Assembly (NCBI GenBank): GCA_902532015.1
Contig: CACAGI010000012.1
Coordinates: forward strand, 1 to 41,013
Source of the DNA: an uncultured SAR86 cluster bacterium
GTDB lineage: Bacteria > Pseudomonadota > Gammaproteobacteria > Magnimaribacterales > Magnimaribacteraceae
Direction of reading: 5' to 3'
Length of the DNA stretch: 41,013 bases
The notes below the pieces were generated by a model. It searched no databases, was not told where the DNA came from, and saw only the letters and a list, made by a program, of their open reading frames with translations. Positions 1 to 8,306 of this stretch are shown here, piece after piece. Each line of letters begins with the position of its first letter. The stretch's first letter is position 1. A program made the position numbers and the translations under genes.

Positions 1-339
1 ACCCCAACTGTAAGAAAAATATCTTCAGGAGGAGCTGAACTTATTCCTTTTATTGTTGTCACAAATATTGTTAGAACACTTAATAAATTGCAAGCATCAG
101 GAGTAACTGTTTACGGAACTGATATGGAAGCATCTAAAGCACATAATGAAATAACTTATGACAATAAGTCTGCATTGATAATTGGGTCCGAGGATAAGGG
201 CTTAAAAAGACTAACTCTAGAAAACTGCAATGAAATAATAAAAGTAAGTATGCCTGGCAAAATTGAAAGTCTTAATGCGTCTGTAAGCGCTGGTATTATG
301 TTGTTCCAAATAATCAATCAAAAACAAACAAGAGTTTAA
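1..339 (+). CDS. rlmB: 23S rRNA (guanosine-2'-O-)-methyltransferase RlmB, 3' part
   Basis: This is the C-terminal SpoU/TrmH-type methyltransferase domain of RlmB, which in E. coli 2'-O-methylates G2251 of 23S rRNA using S-adenosylmethionine. The frame is open from base 1 with no start before the window edge, so the 5' end of the gene is missing. The TTG at 88 is an internal codon. All three SpoU motifs are visible: the N-IVRTLNKLQ motif near the edge, GSEDKGL in the middle, and VSMPGKIESLNASVSAG near the end. These form the knotted cofactor site. The gene ends 20 nt before lpxC on the same strand, so the two are probably co-transcribed; that pairing differs from the common ftsZ-lpxC order. 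RlmB is preferred over TrmH because of the motif-3 wording, but without the N-terminal domain the exact paralogue is not proven. Confidence 0.88.
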   Translation, partial: TPTVRKISSGGAELIPFIVVTNIVRTLNKLQASGVTVYGTDMEASKAHNEITYDNKSALIIGSEDKGLKRLTLENCNEIIKVSMPGKIESLNASVSAGIMLFQIINQKQTRV

Positions 340-359
340 TTATTTAGTAAACTACATCT

Positions 360-1280
360 ATGCTTGCTCAAAGAACTCTCTCAAATTCTATAAAAGCATT
401 TGGAATTGGTTTACATAGTGGAGAACCAATAACCCTCAAACTGCTACCTGCTCCTACGGATACGGGAATTATCTTTAGAAGAGTCGATCTTGACCCAGTG
501 GTAGAAATCAAAGCAAGAGCTGAAAATGTTGGCGATACAACCATGTCAACTTCATTAACTTGGAAAGACGTAAAAATTTCTACCGTAGAGCATTTACTCT
601 CTGCTATGGCTGGCCTTGGAATAGATAATGCATATGTCGAAGTAAACGCTGCTGAAATACCTATTATGGATGGAAGTGCAGGGCCATTTGTATTTCTTAT
701 TCAATCAGCAGGATTACATGAACAAGATGCTCCAAAGAAATTTATTAGAATTAAAGAGAAAGTAAGAGTTCCTTATAATGATGCATGGGCTCAAGTTTCT
801 CCTTTTGAAGGCTTTAAAGTTGCATTTACTGGGGTTTGGGATCACCCTGTTCATAAACAACATGGAACTAAGGCTTCTATAAACTTCAATAGTACTTCTT
901 TTGTTAAAGAAGTTAGTAGAGCAAGAACTTTTGGCTTTATGAGTGACTTAGAGGCACTTAAACAAAATGACTTAGCTCTTGGGGCAAGCCAAAAAAATGC
1001 AGTTGCTATAGGAGATGATGCAATATTGAATGAAGATGGGTTGAGACTAGAAAATGAAATGACTAAACACAAAGTACTAGATGCCATAGGTGACCTTTAT
1101 TTACTAGGGCATAATTTAGTTGGTTCATTTGAAGGTTATAAATCAGGCCATACAGTTAATAATGCCCTATTAAGAGAGCTTTTAGCTAGGCCTGAGACTT
1201 GGGAAGTTACAACGTATGACGATCCAGATAACTCACCTATAACTTACCTGGATCCAATCATTGATCCAAGCTCTGGGTAA
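360..1280 (+). CDS. lpxC: UDP-3-O-acyl-N-acetylglucosamine deacetylase LpxC
   Basis: LpxC is the zinc deacetylase that catalyses the committed step of lipid A synthesis, removing the N-acetyl group from UDP-3-O-acyl-GlcNAc in the cytoplasm. The 306-residue length equals the usual ~305. Zinc ligands are visible as H78 (in [17 protein letters not shown]), H237 and D241 (in HKVLDAIGD), with the catalytic E77 beside H78 and the general-acid H264 in HTVNN. The protein starts MLAQRTL, as is typical. It lies between rlmB and secA on the + strand. No strong Shine-Dalgarno precedes the ATG, so translation may be coupled to rlmB 20 nt upstream. Its presence shows an outer membrane containing lipid A. 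Identification is very secure. Confidence 0.98.
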   Translation: MLAQRTLSNSIKAFGIGLHSGEPITLKLLPAPTDTGIIFRRVDLDPVVEIKARAENVGDTTMSTSLTWKDVKISTVEHLLSAMAGLGIDNAYVEVNAAEIPIMDGSAGPFVFLIQSAGLHEQDAPKKFIRIKEKVRVPYNDAWAQVSPFEGFKVAFTGVWDHPVHKQHGTKASINFNSTSFVKEVSRARTFGFMSDLEALKQNDLALGASQKNAVAIGDDAILNEDGLRLENEMTKHKVLDAIGDLYLLGHNLVGSFEGYKSGHTVNNALLRELLARPETWEVTTYDDPDNSPITYLDPIIDPSSG

Positions 1281-1306
1281 AAATTTAAAATTTATTCATT
1301 AATATC

Positions 1307-1342
1307 ATGAAACAAATTGATAGAATCCACCTTATGAGAAGA
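1307..1342 (+). promoter_or_regulatory. Candidate secA promoter (extended -10)
   Basis: In the 64-nt lpxC-secA gap, TGATAGAAT at 1318-1326 reads as an extended -10 element (TG, one base, then TAGAAT, 5 of 6 to consensus). No good -35 is visible at normal spacing, which is tolerable for extended -10 promoters. A start near 1333 would leave a leader of about 12 nt before the secA ATG at 1345. Motif reading only. Confidence 0.3.
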
Positions 1343-1344
1343 TC

Positions 1345-4026
1345 ATGGGTGTATTAGATAAAATATTTGGTTCTAAAAACCAAAAGATATTAAAAAAAGT
1401 TCAGCCTTTAGTTAAAGCCATTAACGAGCTAGAGGATGAATATTCTCACCTGCAAGATGAAGATCTAAAGAATAAGAGAGATGAATTTATCAGCAGATTT
1501 GCTGAAGGTGAGTCTTTGGATGAATTACTTCCAGAAGCTTTTGCCATAGTGAGAGAAGTAAGCAAAAGACAGCTAGGCCTAAGGCACTATGATTGTCAAT
1601 TAGTTGGAGGTGTTGCTTTACATAATTGCCAAATTGCTGAGATGGCAACGGGAGAAGGGAAAACCTTAGTCGCAACGCTTCCAAGCTATTTAAATTCTAT
1701 AACTCAGAGAAAAGTTGTATTGGTCACTGTTAATGATTACTTAGCAAAAAGAGATGCTGAGTGGATGAAACCTATTTATGAGAATTTAGGTATTAAAGTT
1801 TCTTTTATAACTTCGGGACAAGACCTTAATGATAGAAAAGAAGCTTATGAAGCTGACGTGATCTATGCCACAAACAATGAATTGGGTTTTGATTTTTTGA
1901 GAAACAACATGGTTGTTAATACGGAAGATAGGGTAATGAATGATTATTACTTTGCAATCATCGATGAAGTAGACTCTATTCTGATTGACGAAGCCAGGAC
2001 ACCTTTAGTTATTTCTGGACCAACTGAGAATACAGCTGAAGTTTACCAAAAGATCAGCAAATTCGTGCCTCAACTGAAAGAGCAGATCTCTGAGGACAGC
2101 GATGAAGGAGAATTAAAAACAATACAAGAAGGTCATTTCATTGTTGACGAGAAGTCTAAACAGATTGAACTAACTGATTCTGGGCATGACCATATTGAGC
2201 AGTTACTAAAAAACTCCAACATGCTACAACAAGATCAAAGTCTCTATTCTTCAGGCAATCTTAGAATGCTACATTTCATTCAATCCTCTTTAAGAGCTCA
2301 TTTTTTATTCAAGAAAGATGTTGATTATATGGTTCAAGAAAATCAGGTTGTTTTAATTGATGAAAATACCGGAAGAGCTATGCCTGGAAGAAGGCTAGCT
2401 GATGGGTTACATCAAGCTATCGAGCAGAAAGAAAATGTACCTATTCAAATGGAAAGCCAAACTCTTGCTTCCTGTACATTCCAGAACTATTTTAGACAAT
2501 ATGAAAAACTCTCGGGAATGACAGGAACGGCCTCAACGGAGGCTGAGGAGTTTGCTGAGATATACGGGTTGAATGTAGTTGAGATACCTACTAATGAGAA
2601 AATGATTAGAGATGATCAAAACGATCAAGTTTACCTAACTGAAAATGAAAAATACAAAGCCGTAGTCCAAGAAATTGAAATGTACAAGGAGAAAGGTAAT
2701 CCTGTCCTAGTAGGTACAGCATCTCTAGAGAGTTCGGAGATGCTTTCAGATCTTTTAAAAAAAATTAACATTGACCATCAAGTGCTAAATGCAAAGAATC
2801 ATGCGAAAGAAGCACAGATAATTTCTCAGGCAGGAAAACCTGGCGTAGTAACTATTGCAACTAACATGGCTGGAAGAGGAACAGATATTGTTCTGGGAGG
2901 AAATTGGGAAGCGGAATATGAAAAATTAGAGATTGAAGATGAGACCAAAAGGAAAGAACTACAAGGGCATTGGGAAAATTTAAATCAAAAAGTATTATCA
3001 GCTGGGGGCCTGCATGTCATTGGAACAGAAAGAAATGAATCCAGAAGAATGGACAATCAGCTTAGGGGTCGTTCAGGCAGGCAAGGAGATCCAGGCTCTT
3101 CGAGATTCTACATATCTTTGGAAGATAATCTTATGAGAATTTTTGCTTCAGACCAGTTCAAAAATATTATGCAAAGAATTGGATTAGAGGATGGTGAAGC
3201 TATAGAGCACAGGATGTTAAGCGGGGCCATTGAAAGGGCTCAAAAAAGAGTTGAAGGTAGAAATTTTGATATTAGAAAACTTTTACTTGAATACGATGAT
3301 ATGGCAAATGAACAAAGACAAATTATATATTCTCAAAGAAACTCAATCCTTGAATCTGACATAATAACTGATCTTCTCGAATCAATGAGAGAAACAGTTA
3401 TTAGCGATGAAATAGAATCTGTGTCACAAGGGGGGTTAGAGCCTTATGAATGGGATACGGGTTTGCTGGAAGCTTCAATTTTCAATATTTTTGGTCTTCA
3501 GTTGCCTATAAGCCAATGGGTTAAAGAAAATACAAATATTACAAACGAAGAAGTTCAAAATAGATTAATTTCAAATACCACAGAAGCCTATAGTCAAAAG
3601 AGTCAATCGATAGGTCCTGTGATGAGAGATTTCGAGAAACAAATTCTTCTTCAAATCATTGATGCTTCTTGGAAAGATCATTTGTCTGAAGTCGATGCAC
3701 TAAGACAAGGGATAGGGCTAAGAAGCTATGGTGCCAAAAACCCAAAATTGGAGTTCAGAAGAGAATCTTTTGAATTATTTGAAGGCTTGCTTAATAAGAT
3801 AAGATTAGAAGGTATAAGATTTCTCTCTAGAGTAGAGATAGAATTGGAAGATTCTGGAGAGTTGAATCTACCAAAACAGAACCAAAAGCAAACTCTAGAT
3901 CATCAAGATCCACAATCACCTTTGGCAGTACCTCAACAGGAAAACAAGGATGAGGGGTCTTCAGGAAATAGACGATTGAGAAGAGCTGAAGCTAAATTAG
4001 CTAGAAAAAACGCTAAGAAAAAATAA
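1345..4026 (+). CDS. secA: Preprotein translocase ATPase SecA, without the zinc-binding tail
   Basis: SecA is the ATPase motor that pushes unfolded preproteins through SecYEG. The 893 residues hold the full motor: Walker A in MATGEGKT (residues 100-107), DEVDS (207-211) followed by DEARTP, the SGMTGTA motif that begins the second half, NMAGRGTDI, and the arginine-finger region NQLRGRSGRQGD. The helical scaffold and wing region follow, with RSYGAKNPKLEFRRESFELF near residue 800. The end is unusual: after about residue 835 comes a hydrophilic Gln/Pro-rich linker and a basic tail (RRLRRAEAKLARKNAKKK), with no CxCxSG...C-H/C zinc motif of the kind that binds SecB and lipids in E. coli. argJ begins 2 nt after the stop, so the tail is not hidden in another frame. 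The start ATG is preceded by GAGAAG. Confidence 0.98.
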   Translation: MGVLDKIFGSKNQKILKKVQPLVKAINELEDEYSHLQDEDLKNKRDEFISRFAEGESLDELLPEAFAIVREVSKRQLGLRHYDCQLVGGVALHNCQIAEMATGEGKTLVATLPSYLNSITQRKVVLVTVNDYLAKRDAEWMKPIYENLGIKVSFITSGQDLNDRKEAYEADVIYATNNELGFDFLRNNMVVNTEDRVMNDYYFAIIDEVDSILIDEARTPLVISGPTENTAEVYQKISKFVPQLKEQISEDSDEGELKTIQEGHFIVDEKSKQIELTDSGHDHIEQLLKNSNMLQQDQSLYSSGNLRMLHFIQSSLRAHFLFKKDVDYMVQENQVVLIDENTGRAMPGRRLADGLHQAIEQKENVPIQMESQTLASCTFQNYFRQYEKLSGMTGTASTEAEEFAEIYGLNVVEIPTNEKMIRDDQNDQVYLTENEKYKAVVQEIEMYKEKGNPVLVGTASLESSEMLSDLLKKINIDHQVLNAKNHAKEAQIISQAGKPGVVTIATNMAGRGTDIVLGGNWEAEYEKLEIEDETKRKELQGHWENLNQKVLSAGGLHVIGTERNESRRMDNQLRGRSGRQGDPGSSRFYISLEDNLMRIFASDQFKNIMQRIGLEDGEAIEHRMLSGAIERAQKRVEGRNFDIRKLLLEYDDMANEQRQIIYSQRNSILESDIITDLLESMRETVISDEIESVSQGGLEPYEWDTGLLEASIFNIFGLQLPISQWVKENTNITNEEVQNRLISNTTEAYSQKSQSIGPVMRDFEKQILLQIIDASWKDHLSEVDALRQGIGLRSYGAKNPKLEFRRESFELFEGLLNKIRLEGIRFLSRVEIELEDSGELNLPKQNQKQTLDHQDPQSPLAVPQQENKDEGSSGNRRLRRAEAKLARKNAKKK

Positions 4027-4028
4027 AG

Positions 4029-5225
4029 ATGTCCAAAATCTATAATATAGATGGGGTGAAACTTGGTTTCGCTTCAAGCAATACCAGATACGGAAAAAGA
4101 AATGATTCGGTGGTTATCACCTTGGGTGAGAAAAGTAATATAAGTTGTAAATTCACATCCAATAGCTTTAAAGCTGCACCGATAAAAGTTGCTCAGACAA
4201 ACCTTAAGTCATCATTAAGAGGCGAAAAGGCTTTAGTGATAAATGCTGGTAATGCTAATGCTGCAACTGGATTAAAAGGTATTTCTAACGTAAAGAAATA
4301 CTGTAAAGAAATTAGTTCTTTGTTAAAAATAGACGAACGCAATGTAATTCCTTTCTCAACAGGAGTTATTGGAGAACCTTTGCCAACAGATAAATACCTA
4401 AGTGCCTTTAAAAAAGCTATTAACACACTCAATGCAAAGAATTGGAAGCCTGCAGCCCTTTCAATCTTAACAACTGATACTAAACCGAAATTAATATCAA
4501 AGGAAATTAAAGTAGGAAGAAAAAAAATATCCGTTACTGGTTTTGCTAAAGGGTCTGGCATGATAAGACCTGACTTTGCCACCTTACTTAGCTTTGTATT
4601 TATTGATGGAATAATAAATTCAAATAGCCTAGAGAGAATGCACTCAAATGCATTGGCAGGAAGTTTTGAAGCCTTAACGATAGATGGAGACACTTCTCCT
4701 AATGACGCTTCCGTATTAGTTTCCTCTGGCAATGAAAAGAATCTTATAAAAAGAAACTCGGCAGAGGAAAGAAAACTGGAAAATGCTATTACAGATATCT
4801 TTGAAGAATTGGCTTGTTTATTGGCAAAAGATGCTGAGGGAGCTACTAAAAAAATAACCATAAAAGTTTTTCAAGCTAAAAACCAGAAACAAGCAAAATC
4901 AGTTGCTTTTACTGTTGCTGAATCGCCATTGGTCAAAACAGCAATGTTTGGTAATGATGCTAATTGGGGAAGAATACTCTCAGCAATTGGAAGAGATAGT
5001 CAAATTAATAATATAGAAAAGGTCTCCATATCTATTAATGGCCAGCCCATGGTTAAGAAAGGAAACTTGGACCCAAGGCATTCAGAGAAATTAGCAGCAA
5101 AGGCCATTAAAAAGAAAAACATTGAGATTGATATAAATCTTGGACAGGGGAAATCAAATTTTAAAGTGCTTACTTCCGATTTCTCTGAGGACTATGTATT
5201 GATTAACAGCGACTACAGAAGTTAA
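4029..5225 (+). CDS. argJ: Bifunctional glutamate N-acetyltransferase / ornithine acetyltransferase ArgJ
   Basis: ArgJ recycles the acetyl group of N-acetylornithine onto glutamate in arginine synthesis; bifunctional forms also use acetyl-CoA. The 398 residues match the family (~400). The self-cleavage site is visible as KGSGMIRPDFATLL, where T185 becomes the N-terminal nucleophile of the beta chain after cleavage at A184-T185. The common form is ATML, so L replaces M here. Other conserved blocks are INAGNANAATG (71-81), TGVIGEPLP, TIDGDTSPND and MFGNDANWGRI. The start lies 2 nt after the secA stop, so it is probably translationally coupled to secA. The gene converges on yacG with only 12 nt between stops and no hairpin terminator in the gap. 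Whether it is mono- or bifunctional cannot be decided from sequence alone. Confidence 0.96.
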   Translation: MSKIYNIDGVKLGFASSNTRYGKRNDSVVITLGEKSNISCKFTSNSFKAAPIKVAQTNLKSSLRGEKALVINAGNANAATGLKGISNVKKYCKEISSLLKIDERNVIPFSTGVIGEPLPTDKYLSAFKKAINTLNAKNWKPAALSILTTDTKPKLISKEIKVGRKKISVTGFAKGSGMIRPDFATLLSFVFIDGIINSNSLERMHSNALAGSFEALTIDGDTSPNDASVLVSSGNEKNLIKRNSAEERKLENAITDIFEELACLLAKDAEGATKKITIKVFQAKNQKQAKSVAFTVAESPLVKTAMFGNDANWGRILSAIGRDSQINNIEKVSISINGQPMVKKGNLDPRHSEKLAAKAIKKKNIEIDINLGQGKSNFKVLTSDFSEDYVLINSDYRS

Positions 5226-5237
5226 TTAATTTAAATT

Positions 5238-5420
5238 TCAATGCCAAGTTGAGTCTTCATCTAGATCAGAGATTTCTTGTCCTGCTATCTTCCTATCTTC
5301 ACTAGCCCAGGCTCCTAAATCAAGTAGCTGACATCTTCGAGAGCAGAAAGGTCGATACTCATTTTTAGAAGAAAATTCAGCTTCATTACTGCACTCTGGG
5401 CATTTGACTGTTTTATTCAT
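5238..5420 (-). CDS. yacG: DNA gyrase inhibitor / zinc protein YacG
   Basis: YacG is a small zinc-finger protein that binds GyrB and inhibits gyrase in E. coli. The 60 residues show the family signature: four cysteines (C7, C10, C26, C30) as CPEC...FCSRRCQ, followed by LLDLGAWASED and IAG. An acidic, disordered tail (SDLDEDSTWH) completes it. Its ATG overlaps the stop of coaE by 4 nt (ATGA), the usual coaE-yacG coupling seen in gammaproteobacteria. The usual third partner, pilD, is absent upstream; an alpha/beta hydrolase sits there instead. Identification is secure. Confidence 0.95.
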   Translation of the reverse strand: MNKTVKCPECSNEAEFSSKNEYRPFCSRRCQLLDLGAWASEDRKIAGQEISDLDEDSTWH

Positions 5421-6001
5421 GAAGATAAAAATTTTATATGTAGTTTTTTTACTTTATTTTTTAGATCCTGAATTGAGCCATCATTTAGAATCACTTCGTC
5501 TGCCTGTTCGAGTCTAGAATCTCTATCTATTTGAGATGCAATAATGGATTTTATTTGTTCTTCAGAAACATTATCTCTCTCGCTTGTTCTTTGAATTTGC
5601 ATTTCTACAGGAACATCTACTACTAAAACTTTGGTGCAGAAATTCTTTTGCTCCGTCTCTAGCAATAAAGGAGAGACCAAAATTGTATAAAGACTCTTAG
5701 AGGAATCTAATTCCATTTTTATCTGTGCAGCTATCGCAGGGTGTAGCAAAGATTCAAGCCATAGCTTTTCTTCTTCAGAATTAAAAATAATTTCTCTTAA
5801 CTTAGCTCGATCTAATTCTCCTTCTGTAGTAAGGATATCTTGACCAAAGTGATCGGAGATTTTATTTAGCTCCTCTCGACCTTTCTCCACTACTACTCTA
5901 GAGGCTAAATCTGCATCCACGATAGTAATACCAAGATCTTGAAATAAATCTGAAACGGCAGTTTTGCCGCTCCCTATTCCGCCAGTTAAACCAATAATCA
6001 T
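5417..6001 (-). CDS. coaE: Dephospho-CoA kinase CoaE
   Basis: CoaE phosphorylates the ribose 3'-OH of dephospho-CoA with ATP, the last step of coenzyme A synthesis. The N terminus reads MIIGLTGGIGSGKTAV, a perfect P-loop (residues 7-14). It is followed by the conserved VDADLASR block that contacts CoA, the LHP motif of the CoA-binding lid, and LLLET. Length (194 residues) fits the usual ~200. The gene ends overlapping yacG by 4 nt. The upstream hydrolase stop is 26 nt away, so the three genes could form one transcript. The window's many CoA-dependent enzymes make CoA supply relevant, though this gene is housekeeping. Confidence 0.97.
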   Translation of the reverse strand: MIIGLTGGIGSGKTAVSDLFQDLGITIVDADLASRVVVEKGREELNKISDHFGQDILTTEGELDRAKLREIIFNSEEEKLWLESLLHPAIAAQIKMELDSSKSLYTILVSPLLLETEQKNFCTKVLVVDVPVEMQIQRTSERDNVSEEQIKSIIASQIDRDSRLEQADEVILNDGSIQDLKNKVKKLHIKFLSS

Positions 6002-6027
6002 CTTTGTGAATAGTATCAGAAGATAAT

Positions 6028-6876
6028 TTAATTTTCTTTAAGAGGTGAATGATTCTCCAAAAAATCAATAGCTTCAGCTGCAAAGATATCATTCCTATCT
6101 CCAGCTACCATGTGCGCAGCATCTTTTATTTCTACAAATTCTGAGTGTTTGATTATCTCTAGGAAATCTTCTACTTCTTTTGGAGTAAGAATATTACTCA
6201 TGGCACCTTTAATTAATAAAGTAGGAGTTTCAACACCTAGTGCAAAATCCTTTTGTCTCTTCCTGTAATCTTCAGTCATATCTTTTGGTCTTGAATCTAA
6301 AAACCTTGGATCCCAATGCCAATAGTACCTTCCATCATTCTTAAGTCTTAAATTTTTTTCCAAACCTCGGTTATCTCTTGGCCGTTTTCTGTGTGGTAAA
6401 TAACTTGAAACTGCTTCAGCTGCTTCCTCGATAGTCTCAAATCCCTCACTACCGGAATGCATAAAGTCGACAATTTCTTGCGAACCTTCAAGATTTGGAT
6501 AAAGACCTATATCAACCATTACCAAAGACCAACACATTTCTTTTAATTGCTTATCACCAGCTATAGATAAAGATGTCATGCCTCCTAAAGAAGCTCCTAT
6601 GAAAGCTGCTGGTTTATTTAGTTCTTCCAAAATGCATACGATATCTTTTTTGTAGTTATCGATACCGTATTCGCCATTTGGATGCCAATCACTGTCTCCA
6701 TGACCCCTAAGATCAAGAGCTATGACATGGAATCCGCTTTGACTTAACTTCTGACCTGTTTCTCCCCAAGCATGGCGAGTTTGCCCTCCTCCATGTAGAA
6801 GTATCACTAGAGGGTCTGACTCCAAACCCCAGGAACTTGCAGCAATATTTAAACCAGAACTGACTTTAAATTTCAT
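6028..6876 (-). CDS. Alpha/beta-fold hydrolase (epoxide hydrolase / esterase-like)
   Basis: This is a cytoplasmic single-domain alpha/beta hydrolase of about 282 residues. Counted from the preferred ATG, it shows the oxyanion HGGG at 28-31, the strand-4 block ALDLRGHGDSDW, the nucleophile elbow GASLGG with S96, and a late HMVAGDR block with the catalytic His H255. The usual acid position, in a SD-type motif after strand 6, reads GAMSNILTPKE, so Asn 228 replaces Asp; D122 in VMVDIGLY may serve instead. A GTG 42 nt upstream (6918) would add 14 residues, but it has no ribosome site and the domain begins at the ATG. It precedes coaE and is divergent from the Nramp-like gene. The substrate is not predictable. 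Confidence 0.85.
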   Translation of the reverse strand: MKFKVSSGLNIAASSWGLESDPLVILLHGGGQTRHAWGETGQKLSQSGFHVIALDLRGHGDSDWHPNGEYGIDNYKKDIVCILEELNKPAAFIGASLGGMTSLSIAGDKQLKEMCWSLVMVDIGLYPNLEGSQEIVDFMHSGSEGFETIEEAAEAVSSYLPHRKRPRDNRGLEKNLRLKNDGRYYWHWDPRFLDSRPKDMTEDYRKRQKDFALGVETPTLLIKGAMSNILTPKEVEDFLEIIKHSEFVEIKDAAHMVAGDRNDIFAAEAIDFLENHSPLKEN

Positions 6877-6955
6877 GTAATTCTTTATTTTGGGAAAAGA
6901 AGTAAGGAATTGTTCCACAATTAATGAGAAAATCTAGAAAAGAAACAAATTTTTT

Positions 6956-8290
6956 ATGCTAAGCGCACCAAAGACTTTTTTAGAACGACTTAAATACATA
7001 GGTCCTAGTGTCATAGTAACTGGCAGTGTAGTTGGCAGTGGGTCAATAGTGATGACCCCTCTTCTTGGGGCAGCAGCTGGATTCGTATTGCTTTGGTGGC
7101 TCCTTCTAAGCATGTGGAGCAAACCTATCATACAAGCAGAAATCAGCAGGTATATCGTCGTTACTCGAAAAACCTTTCTAGAGGCCTTTGCTGATATGCC
7201 GGGATTTAAAACTACCATCAATGGGAAGACTACTTCTTGGTTAGTTTGGTTTATGTTTATAGGAGTCATTCCATCCGTTGCTGGAATGGGAGGTTTAGCG
7301 GGTGCTGTTGCCGAAGCCGGCAATGCAATGTTACCAAGCATAAGCATAGAAATATGGGTGGTTACTTGTTGTTTATTGACATGGTTAATTCTTTATTGGG
7401 GTTCTTATCAAAGTTTAGAAAAAATATTACTGGCTATGGTCTTATTATTTTCTTTCATAACAATTCTTATAGCTTTTTCAATGCAAACGACAGAATATGA
7501 AGTGAGCATTAGACAAATCTCGCGGGGATTAACTTTTAATTTTCCCACTGAATTCTTGCCCTTAGCTTTAGCTGTATTTGGTTTTACAGGGATAAGTTAT
7601 GGGGAAATCATGGCCTACACTTACTGGTGCCTTGAAAAAGGTTATGCACAAGATACTAATAATGACATAAATGAAACTAAAGCCTGGATTAAGACCATGC
7701 AGACTGATGTATGGGTAACTGTTTTTTTTATCACAATAGGCACATTGCCCTTCTTCTTTTTAGGTGCTGGCGTTCTTCATTATGTGCCTGAATTGCAAGA
7801 GTCTTTAGCTAATAACTCTTTTTGGGATGTGGATGTAATAGGAGCCTTACAAAATATGTTCTCTCTTGTTTTGGGGGGATGGGCTAAATGGCTATTCGTA
7901 GTGCTAGCCTTCTTTGTTTTATTTTCAACTTTATTGTCTGGAACTGCTGCCTTTACTAGGACTATTGCTGATTACCTTATCTCCACTGGACTAATTTTCG
8001 AACAAAAAGAAACAAGGGTCTATTTAATTAAACTGATTGCTTTCTTTATTCCTTTCTTTTCGGGTATCTTTTATTTCATATTACCCAATCCTATAACTTT
8101 GCTCATCATAGCCGGTATATGGGCTGCAATGGGCTTACCCATAGTGAATATAGGTGCTCTCTATCTAATCAGCAAATTAGATAGCGATTTACAGCCAAAA
8201 CAAACAACGAAAAATATTCTATGGTTAAGTTTAATCCTACAAATTACCATGGCTCTTCTAATCATTTATGATATGACCATCGGATTTTAA
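6956..8290 (+). CDS. Nramp-superfamily-like inner-membrane transporter without the canonical metal site
   Basis: This is an integral membrane protein of 444 residues with about 11 hydrophobic helices, ending in a helix (ILWLSLILQITMALLIIYDM). The start resembles Nramp helix 1: GPSVIVTGSVVGSGSI lines up with the family's GP...DPGN block, but D-P-G-N is replaced by G27-S-G-S30. The helix-6 metal motif (M-P-H-N in true Nramps) is also absent; the region reads GFTGISYGEIMAYTYW followed by CLEKGYA. From family knowledge, Asp and Asn of DPGN and Met of MPH bind Mn2+/Fe2+, so the usual substrate is doubtful. It is the first gene of a + strand trio with an aminotransferase (16 nt gap) and a glycosidase. 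It could be a divergent metal transporter, or an importer of an organic solute. The fold call is fairly sure; the substrate is unknown. Confidence 0.75.
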   Translation: MLSAPKTFLERLKYIGPSVIVTGSVVGSGSIVMTPLLGAAAGFVLLWWLLLSMWSKPIIQAEISRYIVVTRKTFLEAFADMPGFKTTINGKTTSWLVWFMFIGVIPSVAGMGGLAGAVAEAGNAMLPSISIEIWVVTCCLLTWLILYWGSYQSLEKILLAMVLLFSFITILIAFSMQTTEYEVSIRQISRGLTFNFPTEFLPLALAVFGFTGISYGEIMAYTYWCLEKGYAQDTNNDINETKAWIKTMQTDVWVTVFFITIGTLPFFFLGAGVLHYVPELQESLANNSFWDVDVIGALQNMFSLVLGGWAKWLFVVLAFFVLFSTLLSGTAAFTRTIADYLISTGLIFEQKETRVYLIKLIAFFIPFFSGIFYFILPNPITLLIIAGIWAAMGLPIVNIGALYLISKLDSDLQPKQTTKNILWLSLILQITMALLIIYDMTIGF

Positions 8291-8306
8291 AAATTAAGGT
8301 ATATAG

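Noticed and set aside
1307-1357. A 16-codon upstream frame overlapping the secA start, considered as a SecM-like leader peptide
   Set aside because: It has no ribosome site, no arrest motif and would lie partly upstream of the likely secA promoter start.
4193-4861. A 222-residue open frame antisense to argJ
   Set aside because: It mirrors conserved argJ codons, has no motifs, and argJ is unmistakable on the other strand.
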